64,000 bases of DNA from PALSA-894 sp963828625 (GCA_963828625.1 CAWHEX010000009.1:248001-312000); one strand, 5' to 3'; shown: positions 1-7,735, numbered from the stretch's first letter. A program made the numbers and translations. Notes: generated by a model from the letters alone, not told the origin.

Positions 1-822
1 CCGCTGAGGCTTCAGCGACCACAGGAATGACGCGAGCGTGATCGCAAGCCCCGCGATCAGCACCCAATGCGCCGGGCGCGGCGCCATCTCCCAATCGAGG
101 TTCACGGCGAACACCCGCCACCACATCACGCCGGTCGTCGCGCCGTACCATGCGGCTTCGGCCACGGCGGTGAGCAGCGACGCGATGAAGGTGAGGGCGA
201 CCGACCAGACCAACGTTACCGCCCCGGCGTAGCGGTGGATCAGCCGGTAGCCGAACAGCCAGAACACGAAGCCCGCCACCATCACGGAGTCGGATATGTC
301 GAGCTTGGTCTGCATCAGGAAGTGAATGACGCCGAGAATGGCGATCACGTAGACGAGCTTGTGCAGCTTGTTCCAGCGTGCGCCGCCGAGCCGCTTGATC
401 ATGCCGTCAGTCGAGGTCGCCGCCAGCGCGATCAGGCCGATCAGCGCGACGAAGCCGATGGTGAGATAGATGCGCAGGGCGATCTCGCTCACGATTTTGA
501 CGAGGTCGAACTTCTCCTGAACGAAGTAGAGCGAAAGATGCAATACCGCGTAGCAGAAGGCGGTGACGCCGAGCGTACGGCGCATGTTGATGAGCTTCGG
601 CGCGTTGAACAGTCGCCGCGCGGGCGTGACGGCAAGCGAGAACACGACGAACAGCACCGCCCAGTAGCCGGTGCTGTGGATCGCCTCGTTGATCGGCCGC
701 GCCGGATTGAGGTCGCCGGTCATGGCGCGCCATGCGAGCCACAGCGCCGGCAGGCATGCGCCGACGAAGGCGACGATCTTCTCAGGGCTCCAGCGGCCGG
801 ATTTCTCGCGCAGGAACGGCAT
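1..822 (-). CDS. msrQ: MsrQ/YedZ-like haem-binding membrane subunit (3' end outside window)
   Basis: Integral membrane b-type cytochrome of the ferric-reductase-like family; MsrQ passes electrons to the periplasmic methionine sulfoxide reductase MsrP. The frame is open from an ATG at 822 to the window edge (274 codons, no stop), so the C-terminus is missing. The translation begins MPFLREKSGRWSPEKIVAF and has about six hydrophobic segments. Candidate haem-ligand histidines lie in YAVLHLSLYF and in LHKLVYVIAILGVIHF, the usual pattern of this family. It already exceeds the roughly 200-220 residues of enterobacterial MsrQ, which is normal for alphaproteobacterial versions. The msrP partner is not in the window. 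It is the downstream gene of a minus-strand pair with the HAD gene, 91 bp away. Confidence 0.78.
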   Translation of the reverse strand, partial: MPFLREKSGRWSPEKIVAFVGACLPALWLAWRAMTGDLNPARPINEAIHSTGYWAVLFVVFSLAVTPARRLFNAPKLINMRRTLGVTAFCYAVLHLSLYFVQEKFDLVKIVSEIALRIYLTIGFVALIGLIALAATSTDGMIKRLGGARWNKLHKLVYVIAILGVIHFLMQTKLDISDSVMVAGFVFWLFGYRLIHRYAGAVTLVWSVALTFIASLLTAVAEAAWYGATTGVMWWRVFAVNLDWEMAPRPAHWVLIAGLAITLASFLWSLKPQR

Positions 823-913
823 CAGTTTTCCTCAGCCTCGCGCGCGAAGATACTGAAACCGCTCGGGAACGCGATGCAATTTAGATGACGATCCGGTGAG
901 GGCGGCGTGAAGA

Positions 914-1624
914 TCATGCGCCCAGTTTGTCGGCCAGTTCGACGAAGCTCGACACCGCGATGTCGACCGGCACGGTCGGCTTCGCCTCTCCCTTGCCGGG
1001 GCCGTGCTCGTTCGGGCGCGCCACATGGGCGGTCTTCAGGCCCACCGCGGCGGCGGCGGCGAGATCGCCGGAATGCGCCGCCACCATCATGCATTCGCCC
1101 GGCTCGCAGTCGAAAGCTTCGCAGGCGCGCAGATAGACGCGCGGCTTCGGCTTGTAGTCGCCCGCGATCTCGGAGCCGAGGATCGCGTCCCACGGGAAAT
1201 CGTTGCGCCGCGCGATGCCGGCCATCAGCGAGATGTTGCCGTTCGACACCGGCGCGATCAGGAACTTCCTGTGCAGCCGCTGCAGGCCGGGCGTTGCATC
1301 GGGCCAGCCGTCGAGCCGGTGCCAGGCCTTGTTGAAATGCTGCATCGTGGGCTCGTCGAGGCCGGACACCTTGAAGCGCGGCAGGATGCGATCGAGGTTG
1401 CGCCGATGCAGGAAGTCGAGCTTGGAAAATGGAATGACGCCGGTGCGCACTTCTTCCATGGCGGGCTGGTACTCGTCGCGCCAGGCGTCCGCGAAGGCGA
1501 GCCAGTCGAGCGCATAGCCCTTCGGCTTGAGGATCGCCTCGCTCTCGCGTGCGATCGAGGTGCGCCAGTCGACCACCGTGCCGAACACGTCGAAGAACAG
1601 GGCTTTGACCGAGGGGAGGGGCAT
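914..1624 (-). CDS. haloacid dehalogenase type II (HAD superfamily hydrolase)
   Basis: A 236-residue cytoplasmic HAD enzyme of the L-2-haloacid dehalogenase type. It has the nucleophile motif FFDVFGTVVDW with Asp12, the APVSNGN motif II, the SEIAGDYKPKP lysine motif and an AAHSGDLAAA motif near the C-terminus. The frame stays open upstream to 1963, but the extra N-terminus overlaps the divergent M20 gene and is not HAD-like; ATG 1624 gives the expected MPLPSVKALFFD start. Only 75 bp separate it from the divergent M20 gene at 1700, so both promoters must lie there. The substrate may be a 2-haloacid or simply a phosphate ester; sequence alone does not decide. Confidence 0.85.
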   Translation of the reverse strand: MPLPSVKALFFDVFGTVVDWRTSIARESEAILKPKGYALDWLAFADAWRDEYQPAMEEVRTGVIPFSKLDFLHRRNLDRILPRFKVSGLDEPTMQHFNKAWHRLDGWPDATPGLQRLHRKFLIAPVSNGNISLMAGIARRNDFPWDAILGSEIAGDYKPKPRVYLRACEAFDCEPGECMMVAAHSGDLAAAAAVGLKTAHVARPNEHGPGKGEAKPTVPVDIAVSSFVELADKLGA

Positions 1625-1699
1625 GGGCGCATCCAATGGGTGGCTCGAAGGCTCATCGTCTAGCATAATCGGCCCGCTTCCACCCACCGCGAGTATCCC

Positions 1700-2836
1700 A
1701 TGGACATCGCCAAACTGCCGTTCGACGCCGACACCCTGCTTGGCGGGTTGCGCCCGTGGGTCGAGTGCGAAAGTCCGACCTTCGACGCAAGCCGCGTCAA
1801 CGCGATGATGGATCTCGTGTCGCGCGACTGCGCGGCTTCCGGCGCGAAGATCGAACGCACCGCGGGACGCATGGGGTTCGGCGACTGCGTGCGCGCGACG
1901 TTCCCGTTCGGCGCGCGGGGTCAGCCGGGTATCCTGCTGCTCGGCCATCTCGACACCGTGCATCCGGTCGGGACGCTCGCGAATGGGCTGCCGTGGCGGC
2001 GCGAGGGTGAGCGTTGCTACGGCCCCGGCATCTTCGACATGAAGGGCGGCAATTTCATCGCGCTCGAAGCGATCCGCATGTTGCAGCGCCTCGGTGTCTC
2101 GCCCGCGCTGCCGATCACGTTCCTCTTCACCAGCGACGAGGAGGTCGGCTCACCGAGCACGCGCGAGTTGATCGAGGCGGAGGCGGCGCGGCACAAATAC
2201 GTGCTGGTGCCCGAGCCCGGCCGCAACGACGGCGGCGTCGTGACCGGGCGTTACGCGATCGCGCGCTTCAACCTGAAAGCCATCGGCCGGCCGAGCCACG
2301 CGGGTTCGCGATTGAAAGAAGGCCGTTCGGCGATCCGCATCATGGCGGACGCGATCCCGCAGATCGAAGGCATGACGACCGATGCCTGCACGTTCAGTGT
2401 TGGCGTCATTCACGGCGGTCAGTGGGTCAACTGCGTGGCCAGTTCGTGCGAAGGCGAGGCGCTCAGCATGGCGAAGCGCCAGGCCGATCTCGACGGCGGC
2501 GTGCAGCGCATGCTGGCGCTGACAAAGGGTGACGATGAGTCCGGGCGCTTCGTCGTGACGCGCGGCGTCACGCGGCCTGTGTGGGAGCCGAACGCCAAGA
2601 CGATGGCGCTATACGAGACGGCGAAGCGTTTGGCGGCACAACTCGGCGTCGACCTGCCGCACGAGAGTTCGGGCGGCGGCTCGGACGCGAATTTCACCGG
2701 CAATCTCGATCTCGCCTCGCTCGATGGGCTCGGCGTTTGTGGGGCGGGCGCGCATACGCTGAACGAGCATGTGCTGGTCGAGAGCCTGCCGCTGCGTGCG
2801 AAGCTGCTGACCGGCTTGCTGGCGGAGCTGTCGTGA
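1700..2836 (+). CDS. M20 family metallopeptidase (glutamate carboxypeptidase-like)
   Basis: A 378-residue zinc hydrolase of the M20A/carboxypeptidase G2 type, which removes a C-terminal glutamate or a similar amide-linked group. Metal and catalytic motifs are in order: LLGHLDTVHPVG (His ligand, Asp), GPGIFDMKGG (bridging Asp), TSDEEVGS (catalytic Glu-Glu), a dimerisation domain around GRPSHAGSR, and GGGSDANF with a late His in GAHTLNEH. There is no signal peptide, so it is cytoplasmic. It is monocistronic, divergent from the HAD gene, and is followed by the ilv promoter. It is the first of four M20 enzymes in the window. Confidence 0.88.
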   Translation: MDIAKLPFDADTLLGGLRPWVECESPTFDASRVNAMMDLVSRDCAASGAKIERTAGRMGFGDCVRATFPFGARGQPGILLLGHLDTVHPVGTLANGLPWRREGERCYGPGIFDMKGGNFIALEAIRMLQRLGVSPALPITFLFTSDEEVGSPSTRELIEAEAARHKYVLVPEPGRNDGGVVTGRYAIARFNLKAIGRPSHAGSRLKEGRSAIRIMADAIPQIEGMTTDACTFSVGVIHGGQWVNCVASSCEGEALSMAKRQADLDGGVQRMLALTKGDDESGRFVVTRGVTRPVWEPNAKTMALYETAKRLAAQLGVDLPHESSGGGSDANFTGNLDLASLDGLGVCGAGAHTLNEHVLVESLPLRAKLLTGLLAELS

Positions 2837-2864
2837 GGGTCTTGCCGGGCCCGCCAATTCCTGC

Positions 2865-2894
2865 TTGACGTTGGCGACGCGAAGGCCGTATAAG
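2865..2894 (+). promoter_or_regulatory. sigma-70-type promoter of the ilv operon
   Basis: TTGACG (2865-2870) and TATAAG (2889-2894) are separated by 18 bp, a strong match to the housekeeping -35/-10 consensus. Transcription would begin near 2900, just ahead of the leader peptide at 2924, as expected for an attenuated operon. It lies in the 227-bp gap between the M20 gene and ilvB. Confidence 0.7.
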
Positions 2895-2923
2895 CCCGCG
2901 CAAGGAAATGACGAGTTAGGGCA

Positions 2924-2977
2924 ATGTTGCGCAATATTCTTATCGTAGTCGACGCGCGCACCGCCGGGGGTGGCTGA
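2924..2977 (+). CDS. ilv leader peptide (attenuation)
   Basis: A 17-codon ORF, MLRNILIVVDARTAGGG, too short for standard gene callers. Codons 5-9 read Ile-Leu-Ile-Val-Val, the amino acids made by the downstream ilv genes, so ribosome stalling there would report shortage of charged tRNA-Ile, tRNA-Leu or tRNA-Val. It starts about 24 nt after the predicted transcription start, and its TGA lies inside the first RNA hairpin. The Shine-Dalgarno sequence is weak (GAG at 2913-2915 or AGGG at 2918-2921). A tiny ORF, ATGACGAGTTAG (2908-2919), with a better-placed AAGGA lies just upstream. The regulatory role is inferred from composition and position. Confidence 0.75.
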   Translation: MLRNILIVVDARTAGGG

Positions 2978-3002
2978 CAGCCACCTACGACCGAGCGGTG
3001 CG
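2957..3002 (+). promoter_or_regulatory. attenuator RNA helices upstream of ilvB
   Basis: GGTGGCTGACAGCCACC (2969-2985) forms a perfect 7-bp hairpin with a 3-nt loop that contains the leader stop codon. It is nested in an outer 8-bp helix, CGCACCGC (2957-2964) with GCGGTGCG (2995-3002). The outer 5' arm follows directly after the Ile/Val codons, so a stalled ribosome would cover it. This fits a classical attenuator; the exact antiterminator pairing was not resolved. Confidence 0.65.
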
Positions 3003-3005
3003 TGC

Positions 3006-3028
3006 AGGGCCCTTGAGGGGCCTTTTTT
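3006..3028 (+). terminator. intrinsic terminator of the ilv attenuator
   Basis: AGGGCCC-TTGA-GGGGCCT pairing (core GGCCC 3008-3012 with GGGCC 3018-3022), followed by six T residues (3023-3028). It lies 35 bp before the ilvB start codon and after the leader peptide, so it can only act as a conditional terminator for the operon. Confidence 0.78.
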
Positions 3029-3063
3029 GTTGCCCAAACAAGGACTTGAAGCTGGAGCGAGCC

Positions 3064-4824
3064 ATGAGCAAGGAAATGACCGGCGCCGAAATCGTGATCC
3101 AGGCCCTCGTGGACCAGGGAGTCGAGCACATCTTCGGCTACCCCGGCGGCGCGGTACTGCCGATCTACGACGCCATGTTCCAGCAGGAGAAGCTCAAGCA
3201 CATTCTGGTGCGGCACGAGCAGGGCGCGGGCCACGCGGCGGAGGGCTATGCACGCTCGACCGGCAAGGTCGGCTGCATGGTCGTGACCTCAGGGCCGGGC
3301 GCGACCAACGCCGTGACGGCCCTCACCGACGCGCTGATGGATTCCATCCCGATCGTCTGCATCACCGGGCAGGTGCCGACGCATCTCATCGGCAACGATG
3401 CGTTCCAGGAATGCGACACGGTCGGCATCACGCGGCCCTGCACCAAGCATAATTACCTCGTGAAGAACGTGAACGATCTCGCGCGCGTCATGCACGAGGC
3501 GTTCCACATCGCGGCGAGCGGCCGGCCCGGTCCGGTCGTGGTCGACATCCCGAAGGACGTGCAGTTCGCGACCGGCACCTATCTGGGGCCCAAGCAGGTG
3601 CAGATGAAGAGCTACAAGCCGAAGGTGAAAGGTGACCTCGACAAGATCAAGATCGCGGTCGACATGCTGGCGAACGCCAGGAAGCCGGTCATCTATTCGG
3701 GCGGCGGCATCATCAACTCGGGACCCGAGGCGAGCCATCTGCTGCGCGAGTTTGCGCGGCTGACCGGATTCCCGGTGACGTCCACGCTGATGGGGCTCGG
3801 CGCGTTTCCGGCGGCCGACCCGCAATGGCTCGGCATGCTCGGCATGCACGGCACCTACGAGTCGAACTGGACGATGCACGACTGCGACGTGATGTTCTGC
3901 ATCGGCGCGCGCTTCGACGATCGGATCACCGGACGGATCGATGCATTCGCGCCGCATTCGCGCAAGATCCACGTCGATATCGATGCGTCGTCGATCAACA
4001 AGAACGTCAAGGTCGATCTCGGCATCGTGGGCGACTGCGCGCATGTGCTGGAGGACATGATCCGCATCTGGCGCGCGGAAGCCCGGCAGGTGAACAAGAC
4101 CGCGCTGGCGAGCTGGTGGAAGCAGATCGACAAGTGGCGCGACCGCAAGTCGCTTTCCTATCGGCCGTCGAACGAGACGATCAAGCCGCAATACGCGATC
4201 GAGCGGCTCTACGAGCTGACCAAGGATCGCGATGTCTACATCACGACGGAAGTCGGCCAGCATCAGATGTGGGCGGCGCAGTTCTTCAAGTTCCAGGAGC
4301 CGAACCGCTGGATGACCTCGGGTGGGCTCGGCACGATGGGCTACGGCCTGCCGGCTTCGATCGGCGTGCAGCTCGCACACCCGAAGTCGCTCGTCATCGA
4401 CATCGCGGGCGAAGCCTCCGTGCTGATGACCATGCAGGAGATGTCGACGGCTGCGCAGTACCGGCTGCCGATCAAGATCTTCATCCTGAACAACCAGTAC
4501 ATGGGCATGGTGCGGCAGTGGCAGGAACTGCTGCATGGCGGACGCTATTCGGAGAGCTATTCCGAGGCGTTGCCCGACTTCGTGAAGCTCGCCGAGGCCT
4601 ATCATGGCGTTGGCATCCGCTGCGACAAGCCGGGCGATCTCGATCACGCCATCAAGGAGATGATCAACGTCGACAAGCCGGTCATCTTCGATTGCGTCGT
4701 CGACCAGATGGAAAACTGTTTCCCGATGATCCCGTCCGGCAAGGCGCATAACGAGATGCTGCTCGGCGATGTCGCGGGCGACCTTCAGAAGGCCATCGAC
4801 GAACGAGGCAAGGTGCTGGTGTGA
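3064..4824 (+). CDS. ilvB: acetolactate synthase large (catalytic) subunit
   Basis: A 586-residue ThDP- and FAD-dependent enzyme that makes 2-acetolactate or 2-aceto-2-hydroxybutyrate, the first common step of Val/Leu and Ile synthesis. Domain order is normal: the PYR domain with catalytic Glu52 in LVRHEQGAGHAAEGYAR, a central FAD-binding domain, then the C-terminal ThDP domain ending in NNQYMGMVRQWQEL. The ThDP/Mg motif reads GEAS (Glu450) rather than the usual GDGS/GDAS. ATG 3064 is chosen over upstream in-frame codons because these fall inside the attenuator, GGAG precedes 3064, and the protein then begins MSKEMTGAEI as family members do. It is coupled to ilvN by a TGATG overlap. Confidence 0.96.
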   Translation: MSKEMTGAEIVIQALVDQGVEHIFGYPGGAVLPIYDAMFQQEKLKHILVRHEQGAGHAAEGYARSTGKVGCMVVTSGPGATNAVTALTDALMDSIPIVCITGQVPTHLIGNDAFQECDTVGITRPCTKHNYLVKNVNDLARVMHEAFHIAASGRPGPVVVDIPKDVQFATGTYLGPKQVQMKSYKPKVKGDLDKIKIAVDMLANARKPVIYSGGGIINSGPEASHLLREFARLTGFPVTSTLMGLGAFPAADPQWLGMLGMHGTYESNWTMHDCDVMFCIGARFDDRITGRIDAFAPHSRKIHVDIDASSINKNVKVDLGIVGDCAHVLEDMIRIWRAEARQVNKTALASWWKQIDKWRDRKSLSYRPSNETIKPQYAIERLYELTKDRDVYITTEVGQHQMWAAQFFKFQEPNRWMTSGGLGTMGYGLPASIGVQLAHPKSLVIDIAGEASVLMTMQEMSTAAQYRLPIKIFILNNQYMGMVRQWQELLHGGRYSESYSEALPDFVKLAEAYHGVGIRCDKPGDLDHAIKEMINVDKPVIFDCVVDQMENCFPMIPSGKAHNEMLLGDVAGDLQKAIDERGKVLV

Positions 4825-5381
4825 TGAGCAACGCAACGCCTGCAAGCGCGAGCCATTACCCCGCGCAGACCGTCAAGGAGAAGTCCGAGCGCCACACGCT
4901 CTCGGTGCTGGTCGACAACGAGCCGGGCGTGCTCGCGCGCGTCATCGGCCTGTTCTCGGGGCGCGGCTACAATATCGACTCGCTCACGGTCTCGGAGACC
5001 GAGCACGAGAAGCACCTCTCGCGCATCACGATCGTCACCACCGGTACGCCGATGGTGATCGAACAGATCCGCCATCAGCTCGAGCGCCTCGTGCAGATCC
5101 AGCGCGTCATCGACCTGACCGAGGCAACGACGCCCGCGATCGAGCGCGAACTCGCGATGGTGAAGGTGCGCGGCAAGGGCGAGAACCGCGTCGAGGCGCT
5201 GCGCCTCGCGGATGCGTTCCGAGCGCGCGTGATCGATGCCGGCACCGAGAGCTTCATCTTCGAGATCACCGGCGCCAGCGACAAGATCGAGAGTTTCATC
5301 AACCTGATGCTGCCGCTCGGCCTCGTCGAGGTGTCGCGCACCGGCGTGGTCGCGATCGCGCGCGGCCCGGAAGGGATGTAG
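4824..5381 (+). CDS. ilvN: acetolactate synthase small (regulatory) subunit
   Basis: A 185-residue regulatory partner of IlvB that binds valine and boosts catalytic activity (also called ilvH). The N-terminal ACT domain is clear from HTLSVLVDNEPGVLARVIG through GYNIDSLTVSETE, and the family C-terminal domain ends with VSRTGVVAIARGPEGM. Its ATG overlaps the ilvB TGA (4822-4826), so translation is coupled. A GTG one codon upstream is possible but unlikely. Confidence 0.95.
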   Translation: MSNATPASASHYPAQTVKEKSERHTLSVLVDNEPGVLARVIGLFSGRGYNIDSLTVSETEHEKHLSRITIVTTGTPMVIEQIRHQLERLVQIQRVIDLTEATTPAIERELAMVKVRGKGENRVEALRLADAFRARVIDAGTESFIFEITGASDKIESFINLMLPLGLVEVSRTGVVAIARGPEGM

Positions 5382-5385
5382 CGCG

Positions 5386-6006
5386 ATGGGGCGGGGGAGG
5401 CTGCTCGCCGTCGTCGAGAGCAAATGGTTTGCGAACGAGATTACGGCGCGGCCGCTGTTCGACCTGTTGTGCGACGCGCGCCACGAGCGCGGCGACTACA
5501 TGTATGAGCGCTTCGTCAGCAAGACCTCGCTCGAGGACGTGATCAAGTTCGCGATCAAGAAACGCGTCTCTTACCTCTACATCGGCTCGCATTGCTACAA
5601 GGGCAAGCTCTACTGCCCGAACGGCGAGTCGATGCCGATCCACAGGCTGCGCGACGTCATCCTTCAGCAGAGCGAGTTGCGCAAGACGCGGCTCGCGGGC
5701 GTCTACATCAGCGGCTGCTACATCGTGAACGACAAGAACGCCGCGAGCTTCTTCGCCAGGCCGGACAATCCGCATACGCCGCTCTGGTTCGGCGGCTACG
5801 CCGGATCGCCCGAGTGGTTTCCGAGCTCGGCCTTCGACACGCTGTTCTTCTCGGAATATTTCCGCGAGGGCGGCCGCGACGCCACAACCATCCGGACCAT
5901 CGCGGACCGGCTGAAGTGGAGCCAGAACAGCCTCGCGAAGAAGTACAAGTTCAGCATGTTCGTGCCCGCCAAGGAGGGCGGAATCGTCAATCTGGCGGCC
6001 TCCTGA
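5386..6006 (+). CDS. uncharacterised protein in the ilv operon, possible caspase/CHAT-like fold
   Basis: A 206-residue protein beginning 4 bp after ilvN and ending 76 bp before ilvC, so it is part of the operon. I cannot assign a function. Two hydrophobic strands each end in a candidate catalytic residue: YLYIGSHCYKG (His69) and AGVYISGCYIVND (Cys111). They are followed by LWFGGYAGSPEWFPSSAFD, which resembles the strand and helix after the Cys in clan CD (caspase/CHAT) proteins and in DUF6642-like proteins as I remember them. There is no signal peptide or membrane segment. Codon use matches its neighbours. The fold assignment is inference from motif spacing; that the gene is real is well supported by its tight fit in the operon. 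Confidence 0.8.
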   Translation: MGRGRLLAVVESKWFANEITARPLFDLLCDARHERGDYMYERFVSKTSLEDVIKFAIKKRVSYLYIGSHCYKGKLYCPNGESMPIHRLRDVILQQSELRKTRLAGVYISGCYIVNDKNAASFFARPDNPHTPLWFGGYAGSPEWFPSSAFDTLFFSEYFREGGRDATTIRTIADRLKWSQNSLAKKYKFSMFVPAKEGGIVNLAAS

Positions 6007-6082
6007 GGCACGGCTTGATTTTCGCCGACAATTGCCGTTTCTGCCGCCATCAAATCGTGAGACCAAGAAGGGCTGGGACACC

Positions 6083-7102
6083 ATGCGCGTTTACTACGAT
6101 CGCGACGCCGACCTGAACCTGATCAAGGGCAAGAAGGTCGTCATCATCGGCTACGGCAGCCAGGGCCACGCGCATGCGCTCAATCTGCGCGACTCGGGCG
6201 TGAAAGACGTGCGCGTCGCGCTGCGCAAGAACTCCGCCGGCGTGAAGAAGGCCGAGGGCGAGAAGCTGCAGGTGATGGAAGTCGCCGAGGCCGCCAAATG
6301 GGCCGACGTGATGATGATGCTCACGCCCGACGAGCTGCAGTCCGAGATCTACAACGGCCAGCTTGCCGCCAACATGAAGCAGGGCGCCGCGATCATGTTC
6401 GCGCACGGCCTCAACGTGCACTTCAACCTGATCGAGCCGCGCCCCGACCTCGACGTGCTGATGATCGCGCCGAAGGGGCCGGGCCACACGGTGCGCTCGG
6501 AATATCAGCGCGGCGGCGGCGTCCCGTGCCTGCTCGCGATCCACAAGGATGCATCCGGCAACGCGCACGACCTCGGCCTCTCCTATGGTGCGGCGATCGG
6601 CGGCGGCCGCGCCGGCATCATCGAGACGAGCTTCAAGGAAGAGTGCGAGACCGATCTGTTCGGCGAGCAGACCGTGCTGTGCGGCGGCCTCGTCGAGCTG
6701 ATCAAGGCCGGCTACGAAACGCTGGTCGAAGCCGGCTATGCGCCGGAGATGGCCTATTTCGAGTGCCTGCACGAAGTGAAGCTGATCGTCGACCTGATCT
6801 TCGAGGGCGGCATCGCCAACATGAACTACTCGATCTCGAACACCGCCGAGTACGGCGAGTATGTCACCGGGCCGCGCATCATCACGGCGGAGACCAAGGC
6901 CGAGATGAAGCGGGTGCTCGCCGACATTCAGTCCGGCAAGTTCACCCGCGACTGGATGCTGGAGAACCGCGTCAACCAGACCTCGTTCAAGGCGACGCGC
7001 GCGAAGCTCGCCCAGCATCCGATCGAAGAGGTCGGCGCAAAGCTGCGCGACATGATGCCGTGGATCAAGGCGAAGGCGCTGGTCGACAAGGCGCGGAACT
7101 AG
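6083..7102 (+). CDS. ilvC: ketol-acid reductoisomerase (NADP+), class I
   Basis: A 339-residue enzyme that isomerises and reduces acetolactate or acetohydroxybutyrate using NADPH and Mg2+, the second BCAA step. The N-terminal Rossmann motif is VVIIGYGSQGHAHALNLRDSG-like (GxGxxG followed by NADPH-specificity residues in RVALRKNSAG). The C-terminal knotted domain carries metal ligands in ETDLFGEQ and EMAYFECLHE. Length fits class I. ATG 6083 (MRVYYDRDADL) is chosen over an upstream frame extension because it matches the family start. It is the last gene of the operon and is followed by a strong terminator. Confidence 0.97.
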   Translation: MRVYYDRDADLNLIKGKKVVIIGYGSQGHAHALNLRDSGVKDVRVALRKNSAGVKKAEGEKLQVMEVAEAAKWADVMMMLTPDELQSEIYNGQLAANMKQGAAIMFAHGLNVHFNLIEPRPDLDVLMIAPKGPGHTVRSEYQRGGGVPCLLAIHKDASGNAHDLGLSYGAAIGGGRAGIIETSFKEECETDLFGEQTVLCGGLVELIKAGYETLVEAGYAPEMAYFECLHEVKLIVDLIFEGGIANMNYSISNTAEYGEYVTGPRIITAETKAEMKRVLADIQSGKFTRDWMLENRVNQTSFKATRAKLAQHPIEEVGAKLRDMMPWIKAKALVDKARN

Positions 7103-7135
7103 CTTCCGCTCATACCCACGCAAGCGTGAATCCGG

Positions 7136-7168
7136 ACGGGCCCGCCTCACGCGGGCCCGTTTGCTTTT
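7136..7168 (+). terminator. intrinsic terminator after ilvC
   Basis: Perfect 10-bp stem ACGGGCCCGC (7136-7145) and GCGGGCCCGT (7151-7160) with a CTCAC loop, followed by TTGCTTTT. It lies 34 bp after the ilvC stop and ends the ilv operon. Confidence 0.85.
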
Positions 7169-7217
7169 GGCGGTCCGTCGGCCATGATACCCTCGCAAGT
7201 TGCAGAGGGAGAGCGAT

Positions 7218-7607
7218 ATGGAGACGCGGGCCGCGATCGACGCCATCCTGGACAAGGTCTACGAGGCCCGCCGTCAGAACGACGTCCAAGTCTGCGCGGC
7301 GTGCTTCTGCGACGACGGGCGCTTCATGGCGAACGGCATGCCGGCCGCGACCCGCAACCGGGCCGAGCAGCTCTCCGTGCTCCAGCAATTGTTCGACACC
7401 TTCGCGCTGGTGGGCTTCGAGGAGCGCTGCCGGATCATCGACCCGCCCCGGGCGGTGGTGCACTGGCGCGGCAAGTTCCGCGCAAAGAACGGGCAGGTGG
7501 GCGATACCGACGTGCTCGATCTGATCGAGGTGCGGGACGGCAAGATCGCCGCGCTGACCACCTTCTTCGACACCGCCTATGCGGCGGCGCTCAGCGCCCC
7601 GGCCTGA
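7218..7607 (+). CDS. SnoaL-like / NTF2-fold polyketide cyclase-family protein
   Basis: A 129-residue cone-shaped NTF2-like fold protein. It shows the typical N-terminal helices (AIDAILDKVYEARRQND), FCDDGRFMANG, a central helix, then VHWRGKF and a C-terminal strand DLIEVRDGKIAALTTFFD. The family includes small ligand-binding proteins and isomerases or cyclases; no specific activity can be named. ATG 7218 follows a good AGAGGGAGAG ribosome site, and the upstream GTG-type extension would enter the ilvC terminator region. It is probably a single-gene unit. Confidence 0.75.
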   Translation: METRAAIDAILDKVYEARRQNDVQVCAACFCDDGRFMANGMPAATRNRAEQLSVLQQLFDTFALVGFEERCRIIDPPRAVVHWRGKFRAKNGQVGDTDVLDLIEVRDGKIAALTTFFDTAYAAALSAPA

Positions 7608-7663
7608 CCGCCGTTAACCGCTAAACGACCGCGCCGCCGGGCGGAATCCGCTTCGCCCTTGCC

Positions 7664-7681
7664 TTGACAGTTTGATTACAG
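7664..7681 (-). promoter_or_regulatory. Pho-box-like tandem repeat
   Basis: On the minus strand this reads CTGTAATCAAACTGTCAA: two CTGT(A/C)A-type 7-mers separated by 4 A-rich bases, period 11. That is close to the PhoB consensus CTGTCATAAATCTGTCAC (15 of 18 positions by eye, allowing A/T at the third spacer base). It lies 55 bp upstream of the membrane sulfatase-fold gene at 7736, but in inverted orientation to it. A regulatory role is inference. Confidence 0.4.
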
Positions 7682-7735
7682 TTTGATGACGGGATTGCCG
7701 CCCGCGATTGGCCCGGGCGCGTGTGTACCCGGTTC

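Noticed and set aside
3289..4845. 518-codon open frame on the minus strand opposite ilvB
   Set aside because: It is fully antisense to a gene with unmistakable IlvB motifs and is His/Arg/Asp-rich as expected from the complement of high-GC codons. No domain or ribosome site is visible.
7664..7692. TTGACA at 7664-7669 as the -35 box of the sulfatase-fold gene
   Set aside because: Nothing resembling a -10 box lies 16-18 bp downstream (TGACGG at 7687-7692), so the Pho-box-like reading is preferred, itself only tentative.
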